DNA of 64,000 nucleotides, taken from Uliginosibacterium aquaticum. Its GTDB lineage: Bacteria; Pseudomonadota; Gammaproteobacteria; Burkholderiales; Rhodocyclaceae. Within the stretch, counting starts at the first letter, position 1, and each line of letters begins with the position of its first letter. The DNA lies in NCBI RefSeq assembly GCF_012972705.2, contig NZ_JABCSC020000001.1, forward strand, positions 1,364,001 through 1,428,000. The letters are read 5' to 3'. Below the pieces are notes generated by a model that was not told where the DNA came from, did no database searches, and was given only the letters and a program-made list of their open reading frames with translations. Shown in pieces: positions 55,746 to 64,000 of the stretch. The position numbers were made by a program, and so were the translations under genes.

Positions 55746-55770
55746 GCCCTGCCTTCCCCACAGGGCTTTT
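55746..55770 (+). terminator. Hairpin in the rlmE-ftsH gap
   Basis: GCCCTG and CAGGGC surround CCTTCCCCA and end in TTTT. It sits 12 bases before the ftsH start and includes no ribosome-binding site, so it may partly terminate rlmE transcripts or tune ftsH. Confidence 0.5.
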
Positions 55771-55781
55771 CAGGAGTTGCC

Positions 55782-57674
55782 TTGAATAACAGCGTCTTCA
55801 AGAATCTCGCGATCTGGTTGGTGGTCGGCGTCGTGCTGCTCACCGTTTTCAACCAGTTCAGCGGTCGCCAGGCTCAGCAGAATTCCATGGAATATTCGGT
55901 ATTCATGGAGGAGGCCAAAGCAGGTCGGGTCACCAAGGCCCAGGTTGATGGCCGTACGGTCAAGGCCGTGACTCAGGAAGGTCGTCAGGTCACGATTTCC
56001 ACTCCGGGCATCCAGGATCCCTGGATGGTTTCCGATCTAATGAAGTACGGCGTGCAGGTCTCGGCCAAGCAGGAAGAAGAACAGTCCTGGTTGTTGAGCA
56101 TGCTGTTCAACATGTTGCCGGTGCTGCTGATGGTCGGCGTATGGATCTTCTTCATGCGCCAGATGCAAGGCGGTGGCAAGGGCGGCGCGTTCTCGTTTGG
56201 CAAGAGCAAGGCCCGCATGCTGGATGAGTCAGCCAATTCGATCACCTTTGCCGATGTGGCCGGTTGTGATGAGGCCAAGGAAGAAGTGGCGGAGCTCGTT
56301 GAGTTCCTGCGCGACCCTTCCAAATTCCAGAAGCTGGGCGGGCGGATTCCGAAGGGCGTGCTGATGGTGGGCTCGCCGGGTACTGGTAAGACCCTGCTGG
56401 CCAAGGCTATTGCAGGTGAGGCCAAGGTGCCTTTCTTCAGTATTTCGGGTTCGGACTTCGTCGAAATGTTCGTCGGTGTCGGTGCGGCCCGCGTGCGCGA
56501 CATGTTTGAAAATGCCAAGAAAGCAGCTCCCTGCATCATCTTCATTGATGAAATCGACGCTGTGGGTCGTCAGCGCGGTGCAGGTCTTGGTGGCGGCAAT
56601 GATGAGCGTGAGCAGACCCTGAACCAGATGCTGGTCGAGATGGATGGTTTTGAAGGCAATTCCGGTGTGATCGTGATTGCCGCCACCAACCGCCCGGATG
56701 TGCTGGATCCGGCGCTGTTGCGTCCGGGTCGCTTTGACCGTCAGGTCACCGTGCCGCTGCCGGACATTCGTGGTCGCGAGCAGATTCTCAAGGTGCACAT
56801 GCGCAAGGTGCCGGTGGCACCTGACGTGGATCCGATGGTTCTTGCGCGTGGTACGCCCGGTATGGCCGGTGCCGATCTGGCCAATCTGGTGAACGAAGCA
56901 GCGCTTTTTGCCGCACGCAGCAATAAGCGTCTGGTGGATATGGATGATTTTGAGCGCGCCAAGGACAAGATCTTCATGGGCGCCGAGCGCAAATCCATGG
57001 TGATCTCGCCGGAAGAAAAGAAGGCCACGGCTTATCACGAGTCGGGGCATGCGATCATCGGATCCTTGCTGCCGGGATGCGATCCGGTACACAAAGTGAC
57101 GGTGATTCCGCGCGGTCGCGCGCTTGGCGTTACCTGGTCTTTGCCGGAAAAAGACCGCAACAGCTTGTATCAGGACCAGATGCTGGCCCAGATCAGCATG
57201 CTGTTTGGTGGTCGTGTTGCAGAGGATCTGTTTGTCGGCAAGGTGTCGACCGGGGCTTCGAACGATTTCGAGCGTGCGACTTCGATTGCGCGTGACATGG
57301 TGACCCGCTACGGCATGTCCGACGAACTGGGACCGATGGTGTATGCCGAGAATGACGGCGAAGTGTTCCTCGGCCGTTCGGTGACCACGCACAAGAACGT
57401 CTCCGAGGCGACCCTGCAGAAGGTGGACAAGGAAATCCGTCGCATCATCGACGAGCAGTACGCGTTGGCTGAGCGTCTGCTGCGCGAGCACAGCGACAAG
57501 GTGGAAGCCATGACGGCTGCGCTGCTGGAATGGGAAACCATTGATGCCGAGCAGATCAAGGACATCATGGCGGGACGCCCTCCGCGTGCTCCTAAGCCGC
57601 CGGCGGGTTTGCAGCCTCCCCGGCAGGATGAAGGCCCGGGTGCGGAGCCTAATGCTGCGGCCCCTGCAGCTTGA
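55782..57674 (+). CDS. ftsH: ATP-dependent zinc metalloprotease FtsH
   Basis: 630 residues. It degrades misassembled membrane proteins and short-lived regulators. Two N-terminal transmembrane helices ([15 protein letters not shown] and [14 protein letters not shown]), the AAA domain with Walker A GSPGTGKT and Walker B IIFIDEID, the second region of homology ([19 protein letters not shown]), and the zinc protease motif HESGH with distal Asp. The start is TTG preceded by CAGGAG, as I recall for other betaproteobacterial ftsH. Monocistronic end marked by a terminator. Confidence 0.96.
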   Translation: MNNSVFKNLAIWLVVGVVLLTVFNQFSGRQAQQNSMEYSVFMEEAKAGRVTKAQVDGRTVKAVTQEGRQVTISTPGIQDPWMVSDLMKYGVQVSAKQEEEQSWLLSMLFNMLPVLLMVGVWIFFMRQMQGGGKGGAFSFGKSKARMLDESANSITFADVAGCDEAKEEVAELVEFLRDPSKFQKLGGRIPKGVLMVGSPGTGKTLLAKAIAGEAKVPFFSISGSDFVEMFVGVGAARVRDMFENAKKAAPCIIFIDEIDAVGRQRGAGLGGGNDEREQTLNQMLVEMDGFEGNSGVIVIAATNRPDVLDPALLRPGRFDRQVTVPLPDIRGREQILKVHMRKVPVAPDVDPMVLARGTPGMAGADLANLVNEAALFAARSNKRLVDMDDFERAKDKIFMGAERKSMVISPEEKKATAYHESGHAIIGSLLPGCDPVHKVTVIPRGRALGVTWSLPEKDRNSLYQDQMLAQISMLFGGRVAEDLFVGKVSTGASNDFERATSIARDMVTRYGMSDELGPMVYAENDGEVFLGRSVTTHKNVSEATLQKVDKEIRRIIDEQYALAERLLREHSDKVEAMTAALLEWETIDAEQIKDIMAGRPPRAPKPPAGLQPPRQDEGPGAEPNAAAPAA

Positions 57675-57693
57675 GCCTGGCCCACGTTCTACC

Positions 57694-57718
57694 AAGCCCC
57701 GCTGCGGCGGGGCTTTTT
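57694..57718 (+). terminator. Intrinsic terminator of ftsH
   Basis: AAGCCCCGC and GCGGGGCTT form a stem followed by TTTTT, 20 bases after the ftsH stop codon. Confidence 0.88.
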
Positions 57719-57739
57719 CTTTCTGAAGGAAGCCAACAG

Positions 57740-58594
57740 ATGGACGCTGTCTCTCGCACTTGGCAGTGCGGAAAGTTCCGCCTCAATCTTGATCTGCCGA
57801 TGATCATGGCGATCATCAACATGACGCCTGACTCCTTTTCCGGTGACGGTCTGTCGGGTTCCGTCGGCGCAGCTTTGCGCCAGGCTGAGAAAGCCCTGCG
57901 GGATGGCGCTGGTATTCTGGATGTGGGGGGTGAATCCACCCGGCCCGGGGCCGAGGCAGTTGGTGAGCAGGAGGAACTGGACAGGGTGATTCCCGTCCTT
58001 GAGGCTCTGGTCGCCCTGGATGTGCCGGTTTCGGTTGATACGCTCAAGCCCGCGGTGATGCGCGCGGCGATTGCCGCCGGGGTGGCCATCGTAAATGACA
58101 TCAATGCGCTACGCGCACCAGGTGCTGTGGAGACCGTGGCAGCCAGTTCGGCTGGCGTGTGCCTGATGCATATGCAGGGCGAGCCACGCAGCATGCAGGA
58201 GGCGCCTGCCTATACCGAGGTTGTGGATGAGGTAGAGGCTTTTCTTTTGCAACGCCTTGCAGTGCTTGAGGCAGCAGGAGTTGCTGCTGCGCGTATCTCG
58301 CTAGACCCTGGCTTCGGTTTTGGCAAGACGCTTGCCCATAATCTGGAGCTGTTCCGCAGCCTGCCGCGCCTGGCCGCTCATGGTTTGCCGTTGCTGGTCG
58401 GAGTGTCACGCAAGCGCATGCTGGGCGAGATTACAGGTCGGGCTGTTGATCAGCGGGTGCCTGCCGCAATTACGGCGGCTGCGCTGGCAGCGCAGCGCGG
58501 TGCGGCCATTCTGCGGGTGCATGATGTGGCGGCTACGCGCGATGCTCTCGCCATGTGGGCTGCAATTGACGCAGATCGCCTTTCGGCCTATTGA
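57740..58594 (+). CDS. folP: Dihydropteroate synthase
   Basis: 284 residues. It joins 7,8-dihydropterin pyrophosphate and p-aminobenzoate in folate synthesis and is the sulfonamide target. The TIM-barrel signatures are present: IINMTPDSFSGDG, DVGGESTRPGAE, PVSVDTLKP, NDINAL, DPGFGFGKT and GVSRKRMLG. ATG at 57740 with GAAGGA upstream; a longer frame would begin inside the ftsH terminator. Nearly abuts glmM (51 bases), same order as in E. coli (ftsH-folP-glmM). Confidence 0.96.
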   Translation: MDAVSRTWQCGKFRLNLDLPMIMAIINMTPDSFSGDGLSGSVGAALRQAEKALRDGAGILDVGGESTRPGAEAVGEQEELDRVIPVLEALVALDVPVSVDTLKPAVMRAAIAAGVAIVNDINALRAPGAVETVAASSAGVCLMHMQGEPRSMQEAPAYTEVVDEVEAFLLQRLAVLEAAGVAAARISLDPGFGFGKTLAHNLELFRSLPRLAAHGLPLLVGVSRKRMLGEITGRAVDQRVPAAITAAALAAQRGAAILRVHDVAATRDALAMWAAIDADRLSAY

Positions 58595-58645
58595 GCAGCA
58601 ATGGCCGGGCAGGCACAATCCCGGCCCACGGACAAGGAGACAGGC

Positions 58646-59998
58646 ATGGCACGCAAATATTTCGGCACCGACGGGGTGCGTGGTCAAGTAGGGTGCAGCC
58701 CCATCACCCCGGATTTCGTCATGCGTCTGGGTTACGCCGCCGGCAAAACCCTGGCCGCGCGTGGCAAATTGCCGCCAGGGGAGCAGCCTGCCGTGCTGAT
58801 CGGTAAGGACACCCGGATTTCCGGTTACATGCTGGAGGCGGCGTTGGAGGCCGGTTTTGCGGCTGCGGGCGTGCACGTGATTCTGGCTGGACCGATTCCT
58901 ACACCGGCCGTGGCCTATCTGACGCGTGCATTGCGTCTCCAGGCCGGGGTGGTGATTTCCGCTTCCCACAATCCTTACTACGATAACGGCATCAAGTTCT
59001 TCTCTGCCTCCGGCACCAAGTTGCCCGATGCGCTCGAGGAAGAAATCGAGGCTCATCTTGATGAGCCGATGGGATGCGCCGAGTCGGCCGAATTGGGGCG
59101 TGCTCGCCGCATCGATGATGCGGCTGGCCGCTACATCGAGTTCTGCAAGAGCACTTTTCCAAATGATCTGGACTTGCGTGGTCTGAAAATCGCGTTGGAT
59201 TGTGCCAACGGCGCTGCCTATCATATCGCGCCGAAGGTTTTTCACGAGTTGGGCGCAGATGTGATCAGCGTCGGGGTCAGCCCGAACGGCCTGAATATCA
59301 ACGAAGGTGTCGGGGCTACGGCGCCTGCCAGTTTGCGCGAGGCTGTACTGAAGAGTGGCGCAGATCTTGGTGTTGCACTGGATGGTGATGGTGATCGCGT
59401 ACTGATGTGTGATCACTCCGGCGAACTCTACGATGGCGACAAGTTGCTGTATGTGATTGCTCGTGCACAGAAGCGTGAAGGTCGGCTGGAGGGCGTCGTC
59501 GGTACGCTTATGAGCAACCTTGGCTTCGAACATGCTGTTGCTCGCCTGGGCGCCGGTTTCGTGCGTGCCAAGGTGGGGGATCGCTATGTCCTGGAGCAGT
59601 TGCTCGAGCATGGTTACAAGCTGGGTGGCGAGAACTCTGGCCATGTCATCTGCCTTGATCGCCACACGACGGGCGACGGCATCATCTCGGCGCTGCAGGT
59701 GCTGGCGGCTTTGCGTCTCGCTGATGAAACCCTGCCACAGGCATGCTCGGATCTGGTTTTCTATCCTCAGCGACTGATCAATGTGCGCATGAAAGCTGGC
59801 TTTGACTGGAAGGTCGATCAAGGCATTGCAGCCGCGCAGAAGGCGGCCGAGGCAGAGTTGGGAAGTGAGGGCAGGGTGTTGCTGCGCCCCTCAGGTACAG
59901 AGCCACTGCTGCGTGTGCTGGTCGAGGGAGCTGATGGCGAAAAGGTCGAACGCCTGGCCAGGCTGATTGCTGAAGCGGTGCGCGAGGCCGTTGAATAA
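58646..59998 (+). CDS. glmM: Phosphoglucosamine mutase
   Basis: 450 residues. It interconverts glucosamine-6-phosphate and glucosamine-1-phosphate for peptidoglycan and lipopolysaccharide. N-terminal YFGTDGVRG, active serine in [12 protein letters not shown], metal loop DGDGDRV, and sugar-binding GGENSGH and phosphate-binding [18 protein letters not shown] at 58646 with AAGGAGA upstream. Likely co-transcribed with folP. The region after it holds the pst promoter. Confidence 0.96.
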   Translation: MARKYFGTDGVRGQVGCSPITPDFVMRLGYAAGKTLAARGKLPPGEQPAVLIGKDTRISGYMLEAALEAGFAAAGVHVILAGPIPTPAVAYLTRALRLQAGVVISASHNPYYDNGIKFFSASGTKLPDALEEEIEAHLDEPMGCAESAELGRARRIDDAAGRYIEFCKSTFPNDLDLRGLKIALDCANGAAYHIAPKVFHELGADVISVGVSPNGLNINEGVGATAPASLREAVLKSGADLGVALDGDGDRVLMCDHSGELYDGDKLLYVIARAQKREGRLEGVVGTLMSNLGFEHAVARLGAGFVRAKVGDRYVLEQLLEHGYKLGGENSGHVICLDRHTTGDGIISALQVLAALRLADETLPQACSDLVFYPQRLINVRMKAGFDWKVDQGIAAAQKAAEAELGSEGRVLLRPSGTEPLLRVLVEGADGEKVERLARLIAEAVREAVE

Positions 59999-60009
59999 GC
60001 TTTTGTTGC

Positions 60010-60043
60010 CTGTAGCACAGTTGTAACAAACCATTCATATACT
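60010..60043 (+). promoter_or_regulatory. Pho box and -10 of the pst operon
   Basis: CTGTAGC (60010-60016) and TTGTAAC (60021-60027) are two 7-base direct repeats 11 bases apart, the layout of a PhoB-binding Pho box. TATACT (60038-60043) follows after ten bases as the -10. The second repeat takes the place of the -35, as in known PhoB-activated promoters. It lies 40 bases before pstS, a gene expected to be phosphate-starvation induced. Confidence 0.75.
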
Positions 60044-60083
60044 GCGCGGGTTGGTTCTGGTCCAACTCAATCAGGAGATTGCG

Positions 60084-61088
60084 ATGAATGGTTTCAAACT
60101 GGCCGCGATGGCCGTGGTCTTGGCTGCAGGCTTCAATTCGCTGGGCGCTTACGCTCAGAACGTGATCAAGATCGACGGCTCCTCGACCGTTTTCCCGATT
60201 TCCGAGGCCGCTGCTGAGGACTTCCAGAAGCTCAAGAAGGGCGCTGTGAAGGTGACCGTGGGGATGTCCGGTACTGGTGGTGGTTTCAAGAAATTCTGTG
60301 CAGGCGAAGCCTCCCTGCGTACCGATGTTTCCAATGCTTCGCGTCCGATCACGGCCGCCGAGATGGCGGCCTGCAAGGCTTCTGGTGTCAAGTACATCGA
60401 ACTGCCGATCGCTTTCGATGCGCTGACCGTGGTGGTTGCCAAGAACAGCCCGATTTCCAGTATTACTGTTGAAGAGCTGAAGAAAATCTGGGAGCCGGCC
60501 GCTCAAGGGAAAGTGACCAACTGGAAGCAGGTGAATGCGTCCTTCCCTGACCGAGCCCTCAAGCTCTACGGTCCGGGCACCGACTCCGGTACCTTCGAAT
60601 ATTTCACCGAAGCCACCGTTGGCAAGGCCAAGTCCTCGCGTGGTGACTACACCGCTTCGGAAGACGATAACGTGCTGGTGCAGGGCGTGTCCCGTGACCA
60701 AGGTGGGTTGGGGTACTTTGGTTACGCCTATTACGCTGAGAACACTGACAAGCTCAAGGCTGTTGCTGTGTCTGCCGGCGGCAAGCCGGGCGTGCTGCCT
60801 TCCGAGAAGTCTGTGATTGACGGTAGCTACGTGCCCCTGTCCCGTCCGATCTTCGTCTATGTGAATGCCGAAGCCGCCAAGCGTCCGGATGTGAAGGAGT
60901 TTGTTGAGTTCTATCTGAAGAATGCTGGCAAGTTCTCTCGCGAGGTTAAGTACGTGCCGCTGTCTGATGCCGACTATAAGCACGCGCTGGATAACTTTGG
61001 CAAGGGCCGTACAGGTACTGCTTTCGGCGGGCATAACGAGATCGGTGTGAAGATTTCCGATCTGCTCAAGCGCGATCCGAAGGAATAA
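60084..61088 (+). CDS. pstS: Phosphate ABC transporter substrate-binding protein PstS
   Basis: 334 residues with a signal peptide (LAAMAVVLAAGFNSLGAYAQ). The mature periplasmic phosphate binder has IDGSSTVFPISEA and GTGGGFKKFCAGEA, then GPGTDSGTFEYF, matching the phosphate pocket residues of the PstS-like (SphX type) family. ATG with CAGGAGA seven bases before it, downstream of a Pho box. First gene of pstS-pstC-pstA-pstB. A terminator-like hairpin separates it from pstC, likely giving more PstS than the membrane parts. Confidence 0.94.
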   Translation: MNGFKLAAMAVVLAAGFNSLGAYAQNVIKIDGSSTVFPISEAAAEDFQKLKKGAVKVTVGMSGTGGGFKKFCAGEASLRTDVSNASRPITAAEMAACKASGVKYIELPIAFDALTVVVAKNSPISSITVEELKKIWEPAAQGKVTNWKQVNASFPDRALKLYGPGTDSGTFEYFTEATVGKAKSSRGDYTASEDDNVLVQGVSRDQGGLGYFGYAYYAENTDKLKAVAVSAGGKPGVLPSEKSVIDGSYVPLSRPIFVYVNAEAAKRPDVKEFVEFYLKNAGKFSREVKYVPLSDADYKHALDNFGKGRTGTAFGGHNEIGVKISDLLKRDPKE

Positions 61089-61102
61089 ACGCTCTGTGAT
61101 CA

Positions 61103-61145
61103 AGCCCCGGTGGATCTGCTTGTGCAGGTCTTCCGGGGCTTTTTG
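61103..61145 (+). terminator. Intrinsic terminator between pstS and pstC
   Basis: AAGCCCCGG and CCGGGGCTT enclose an inner stem (GATCTGC/GCAGGTC) and precede TTTTT. Partial read-through here would let pstS be expressed above pstCAB. Confidence 0.85.
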
Positions 61146-61213
61146 ATGAATTGATGGTTCTGGCTTGGTACACTCGAATGATTCAGACGGCCGTAGCAGA
61201 GAGTGAGAACAGC

Positions 61214-62125
61214 ATGGGTGGGGTGAGTGATCGACTCAAGCGCAGCAGGGTGCGCAATCTCAAGGAAACCGGGGTCGAAGCCCTCCTGTTTCTGGCTGCC
61301 TTCATCTCCGTATTCGTCACCCTCGGGATTGTTTATATCCTCGTCAGCGAATCGCTGGCGTTCTTCCGGCATGTTTCCCTGCTGGATTTCCTGACTGACC
61401 GCCAGTGGACGCCGCTCTTCGATGATGCTCACTACGGCATCATGGTGCTGATTTCAGGCACACTGACCAGTTCGGTCGTGGCGTTGGCAGTAGCCCTGCC
61501 GATCGGAACGGTGATTGCTATCTATCTTTCCGAATTTGCTACCTTCCGCGTGCGCGAGATGGCCAAGCCGGTGCTGGAGTTGCTGGGGGGGGTGCCAACG
61601 ATTGTGTTTGGTTACTTCGCCCTGATTACGGTGACGCCACTGTTGCAGAAGATTTATCCCGATTTACCCGGTTTCAACATCCTTTCTGCTGGTTTGGTCA
61701 TGGGTGTGATGATCATTCCTTACGTCAGTTCGCTGTCCGAAGATGCCATGCGCGCAGTGCCAATGAGTTTGCGCGAGGGCGCCTATGCCATGGGTTCGAC
61801 GCGATTGCAGACAGCGTTGCGTGTGGTTTTTCCGGCGGCTTTCTCTGGTGTGGCCTCTGCTTACGTGCTTGCCATTTCGCGCGCTGTCGGCGAGACCATG
61901 ATCGTGACCGTGGCCTCCGGCAGCCAGCCGAATCTGACCTTCAACCCTGCAGAGTCGGCAATGACGTTGGCTTCCTATATTGCAGGCGTGTCGCAAGGGG
62001 ATCTGCCGCACGATTCCATTGGCTACCAGACGATTTTTGCTGCCGGCCTGACCCTGTTCGTCCTCACCCTGCTGTTGAATATTGTGGGTCACTGGATGCG
62101 CAAGAAGTATCGCGAGGTGTATTGA
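61214..62125 (+). CDS. pstC: Phosphate ABC transporter permease PstC
   Basis: About 303 residues with six transmembrane helices, the first at VEALLFLAAFISVFVTLGIVYILV. The binding-protein-dependent permease EAA region is visible near SLREGAYAMGSTRLQTALRVVFPAAFSGV. The start is uncertain: I take the ATG giving MGGVSDRLK; in-frame ATGs at 61178 and 61151-61154 are open. It pairs with PstA. Its stop is one base before the pstA start. Confidence 0.92.
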   Translation: MGGVSDRLKRSRVRNLKETGVEALLFLAAFISVFVTLGIVYILVSESLAFFRHVSLLDFLTDRQWTPLFDDAHYGIMVLISGTLTSSVVALAVALPIGTVIAIYLSEFATFRVREMAKPVLELLGGVPTIVFGYFALITVTPLLQKIYPDLPGFNILSAGLVMGVMIIPYVSSLSEDAMRAVPMSLREGAYAMGSTRLQTALRVVFPAAFSGVASAYVLAISRAVGETMIVTVASGSQPNLTFNPAESAMTLASYIAGVSQGDLPHDSIGYQTIFAAGLTLFVLTLLLNIVGHWMRKKYREVY

Positions 62126-62126
62126 G

Positions 62127-63050
62127 ATGCAAGAGAACGATCTGCAGGCTATTCGTAGCCTGATTGCGCGCCACAAGAGACTGGACTGGTTGTTTGCAGT
62201 CTTTGGTATCGCCTGTCTGATGCTGGGCGTGCTGACCTTGACATCCCTGTTTGTTGATATGTGGATGACCGGGGCTGAGCGACTCCATCCGGATTTTCTG
62301 ACCAATTTCCCCTCTCGTCGGGCAGGGCAGGCCGGCATCCTCGCGGCTTGGGTGGGATCCCTGCTGGTGATGCTGGTGACGGCAGCGGTGGCCATCCCCC
62401 TGGGCGTTGCTGCCGGGGTTTACCTCGAAGAATATGCCCCCAAGAACTGGCTAACCGACATCATCGAGATCAATGTTTCCAACTTGGCAGGGGTTCCGTC
62501 CATCGTCTATGGCCTGCTGGGGCTTGGGATGTTTGTCTACACCTTCGGTCTCGGACGCAGCATCCTGACAGCTGGCTTGACGCTGGCTCTACTGATCCTG
62601 CCTGTGGTGATCGTGGCAACCCGTGAAGCGATCCGTGCGATTCCTCAGATGATTCGCGAAGGGGCGTATGCCTGTGGCGCTACGACCTGGCAGACCGTGC
62701 GTGATCACATCGTCCCGTATTCCAGTCCCGGCATTCTGACTGGTGTGATCATCGGCATGGCGCGCGCCATTGGTGAGACTGCGCCACTGATCGTCGTAGG
62801 CGCTGTGACTTTCATTGCCTATCTTCCGCCCGCACCGTTGTCCGGAGATCCAGCCGCCGGTTTGTTCGACTGGGCTCAGGCCGCTTTTACCGTGTTGCCG
62901 ATCCAGATGTTCAACTGGACCTCCCGCCCCGATGTGGCGTTTCATGCCAATGCAGCTGCAGCAGGCTTGGTGTTGGTCGGCATGACCCTCGCGATGAATG
63001 CTGTCGCAATCTGGTTGCGCTATCGCCTGCGCAAGAACATCAAGTGGTAA
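62127..63050 (+). CDS. pstA: Phosphate ABC transporter permease PstA
   Basis: 307 residues. Hydrophobic helices start at [21 protein letters not shown]. Permease signature [28 protein letters not shown] and [18 protein letters not shown] are present. ATG one base after the pstC stop, indicating coupled translation. Forms the channel with PstC. Confidence 0.94.
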   Translation: MQENDLQAIRSLIARHKRLDWLFAVFGIACLMLGVLTLTSLFVDMWMTGAERLHPDFLTNFPSRRAGQAGILAAWVGSLLVMLVTAAVAIPLGVAAGVYLEEYAPKNWLTDIIEINVSNLAGVPSIVYGLLGLGMFVYTFGLGRSILTAGLTLALLILPVVIVATREAIRAIPQMIREGAYACGATTWQTVRDHIVPYSSPGILTGVIIGMARAIGETAPLIVVGAVTFIAYLPPAPLSGDPAAGLFDWAQAAFTVLPIQMFNWTSRPDVAFHANAAAAGLVLVGMTLAMNAVAIWLRYRLRKNIKW

Positions 63051-63093
63051 GTCCTTCTGGATACCCAGCCCGAACTCCCTCGAGAGAATGATC

Positions 63094-63876
63094 ATGACGC
63101 TGAACACCTCCCCTGAACGTATCAAGGCTGAAGTCAAAGGCTTTAATTTCCACTACGGAGCCTTTCACGCACTCAAGAACATCAACATGCCGATTCACGA
63201 GCGCAAGGTCACCGCGCTGATCGGCCCCTCCGGTTGCGGCAAGTCCACCCTGTTGCGGTCATTTAATCGCATGCACGATCTGTATCCGGGTAATCGCTAC
63301 CAAGGCGAGATTCGTTTGCATCCGGACAACACCAATCTGCTTGATCAGGCGGTTGATCCGATCGAGGTGCGCATGCGCATCTCTATGGTGTTCCAGAAGC
63401 CTAACCCCTTCCCGAAATCGATTTATGAAAACGTCGCCTACGGCCTGCGCGTACGTGGCGAACGCAGTCGCGCGGTGATTGACGAGAAGGTCGAGCAGGC
63501 GTTGCGTGGGGCCGCGCTGTGGGATGAGGTCAAGGACAGGCTCAACAGCTTGGGGGCAAACCTCTCCGGTGGTCAGCAGCAACGCTTATGCATTGCGCGT
63601 GCATTGGCAACCGATCCCGAAATCATTCTGTTTGATGAGCCTACTTCCGCTCTTGATCCTATTGCTACAGCCAGCATCGAAGAGCTTGTAACGGAACTCA
63701 AGAACAAGGTCACGATCCTGATCGTGACGCATAACATGCAGCAGGCTGCACGAGTATCCGATTACACCGCCTACATGTATCTGGGTGAGATGGTTGAGTT
63801 CGGGGTGACGGACCAGATGTTCATCAAGCCGCAGAAAAAACAGACTGAAGATTACATCACTGGGCGCTTTGGCTAA
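63094..63876 (+). CDS. pstB: Phosphate ABC transporter ATP-binding protein PstB
   Basis: 260 residues. Walker [11 protein letters not shown]-loop VFQKPNPFP, signature [10 protein letters not shown], Walker [13 protein letters not shown] and H-loop VTHNMQQAA. The [10 protein letters not shown] region is typical of PstB. An ATG two codons earlier (63088) is possible. No phoU gene follows: a strong promoter and a different reading frame come next, so PhoU must be encoded elsewhere or be absent. Confidence 0.95.
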   Translation: MTLNTSPERIKAEVKGFNFHYGAFHALKNINMPIHERKVTALIGPSGCGKSTLLRSFNRMHDLYPGNRYQGEIRLHPDNTNLLDQAVDPIEVRMRISMVFQKPNPFPKSIYENVAYGLRVRGERSRAVIDEKVEQALRGAALWDEVKDRLNSLGANLSGGQQQRLCIARALATDPEIILFDEPTSALDPIATASIEELVTELKNKVTILIVTHNMQQAARVSDYTAYMYLGEMVEFGVTDQMFIKPQKKQTEDYITGRFG

Positions 63877-63894
63877 GGTTTACGCCATTCTCCG

Positions 63895-63923
63895 TTGACC
63901 GGTCATCTTGAGCTAGCTATAAT
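63895..63923 (+). promoter_or_regulatory. Strong sigma-70 promoter before the right-edge gene
   Basis: TTGACC, a 17-base spacer and TATAAT, nearly consensus. It begins 19 bases after the pstB stop, showing that the right-edge gene is transcribed separately from pst. Confidence 0.8.
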
Positions 63924-63958
63924 CCTGTCTTTCCTCAAACGGCGTATCGCTTCCTCTT

Positions 63959-64000
63959 ATGGGCAGCTTCTGGTTCAGTCTCCTGCTGGTGCTTCACATT
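63959..64000 (+). CDS. N-terminal fragment of a membrane protein, possibly SecG
   Basis: Fourteen codons reading MGSFWFSLLLVLHI before the window ends. The hydrophobic start and the placement after glmM/pst, where betaproteobacteria often have tpiA-secG, make SecG a possible identity, but this is a guess. No clear Shine-Dalgarno precedes this ATG; the strong promoter does. Confidence 0.35.
   Translation, partial: MGSFWFSLLLVLHI

Noticed and set aside
56229-57695. A 488-codon open frame antisense to ftsH
   Set aside because: Low-complexity His/Arg-rich translation in antisense to an intact AAA protease gene.

Overview
The window is GC-rich chromosomal DNA from a Gram-negative bacterium, most likely a betaproteobacterium near the Rhodocyclales (Azoarcus/Thauera/Uliginosibacterium-like). 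This is inferred from gene order (carA-carB-greA-DUF4149-yhbY/rlmE-ftsH-folP-glmM-pstSCAB; lolC-lolD ... DUF2062/comEC; RpfE-like-recJ), outer-membrane and lipoprotein-sorting genes, and G/C-rich third codon positions. No rRNA, tRNA, CRISPR array or prophage was recognised. The one mobile element seen is a 212-bp MITE-like sequence.

Region 1 (1-7117): a phospholipid-type cluster resembling the poorly understood Escherichia coli ynbABCD set: CDP-alcohol phosphatidyltransferase, hydrolase-methyltransferase fusion, PAP2/dual-specificity phosphatase, and CDP-diglyceride synthetase. It has an added PlsC-like acyltransferase and a small membrane protein, and a divergent outer-membrane protein gene sits inside it. 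Region 2 (7155-18036): a GNAT, recJ with an RpfE-like upstream gene, the lipoprotein-releasing transporter lolC/lolD, a histidine kinase plus GGDEF/EAL response regulator pair, a secreted protein with a possible Fur site, and a DUF2062 protein. Region 3 (18131-25126): comEC, an alpha/beta hydrolase, an AraC-type regulator, an orphan solute-binding protein and a DUF599 protein.

Region 4 (25221-32960) is accessory. Two paralogous modules each pair a LysR regulator with a divergent NADP-dependent (F420-reductase-like) enzyme and a signal-peptide-bearing hydrolase. They are followed by a tautomerase, two ABM-fold proteins and an FMN reductase, which suggests electrophile or quinone handling. It ends in the MITE, which sits exactly at a stop codon.

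Region 5 (32962-48937): msrB, purL with an overlapping outer-membrane protein gene, a modular pectate lyase with a possible LacI-type operator upstream, two divergently transcribed Asp-box (Ycf48-like) propeller proteins (one periplasmic, one lipoprotein), an ArgD-like aminotransferase and a BarA-like hybrid kinase.

Region 6 (48938-64000) is core housekeeping: carAB, whose leader holds an AATTTG start and an intrinsic terminator that may form a pyrimidine-responsive switch; greA, DUF4149, yhbY, rlmE, ftsH, folP, glmM; a Pho-box-driven pstSCAB operon without phoU; and a strong sigma-70 promoter before a gene cut by the right edge.

The observations most worth following are the ynb-like lipid cluster, the carA leader, the divergent propeller pair, the duplicated LysR/reductase modules and the MITE.
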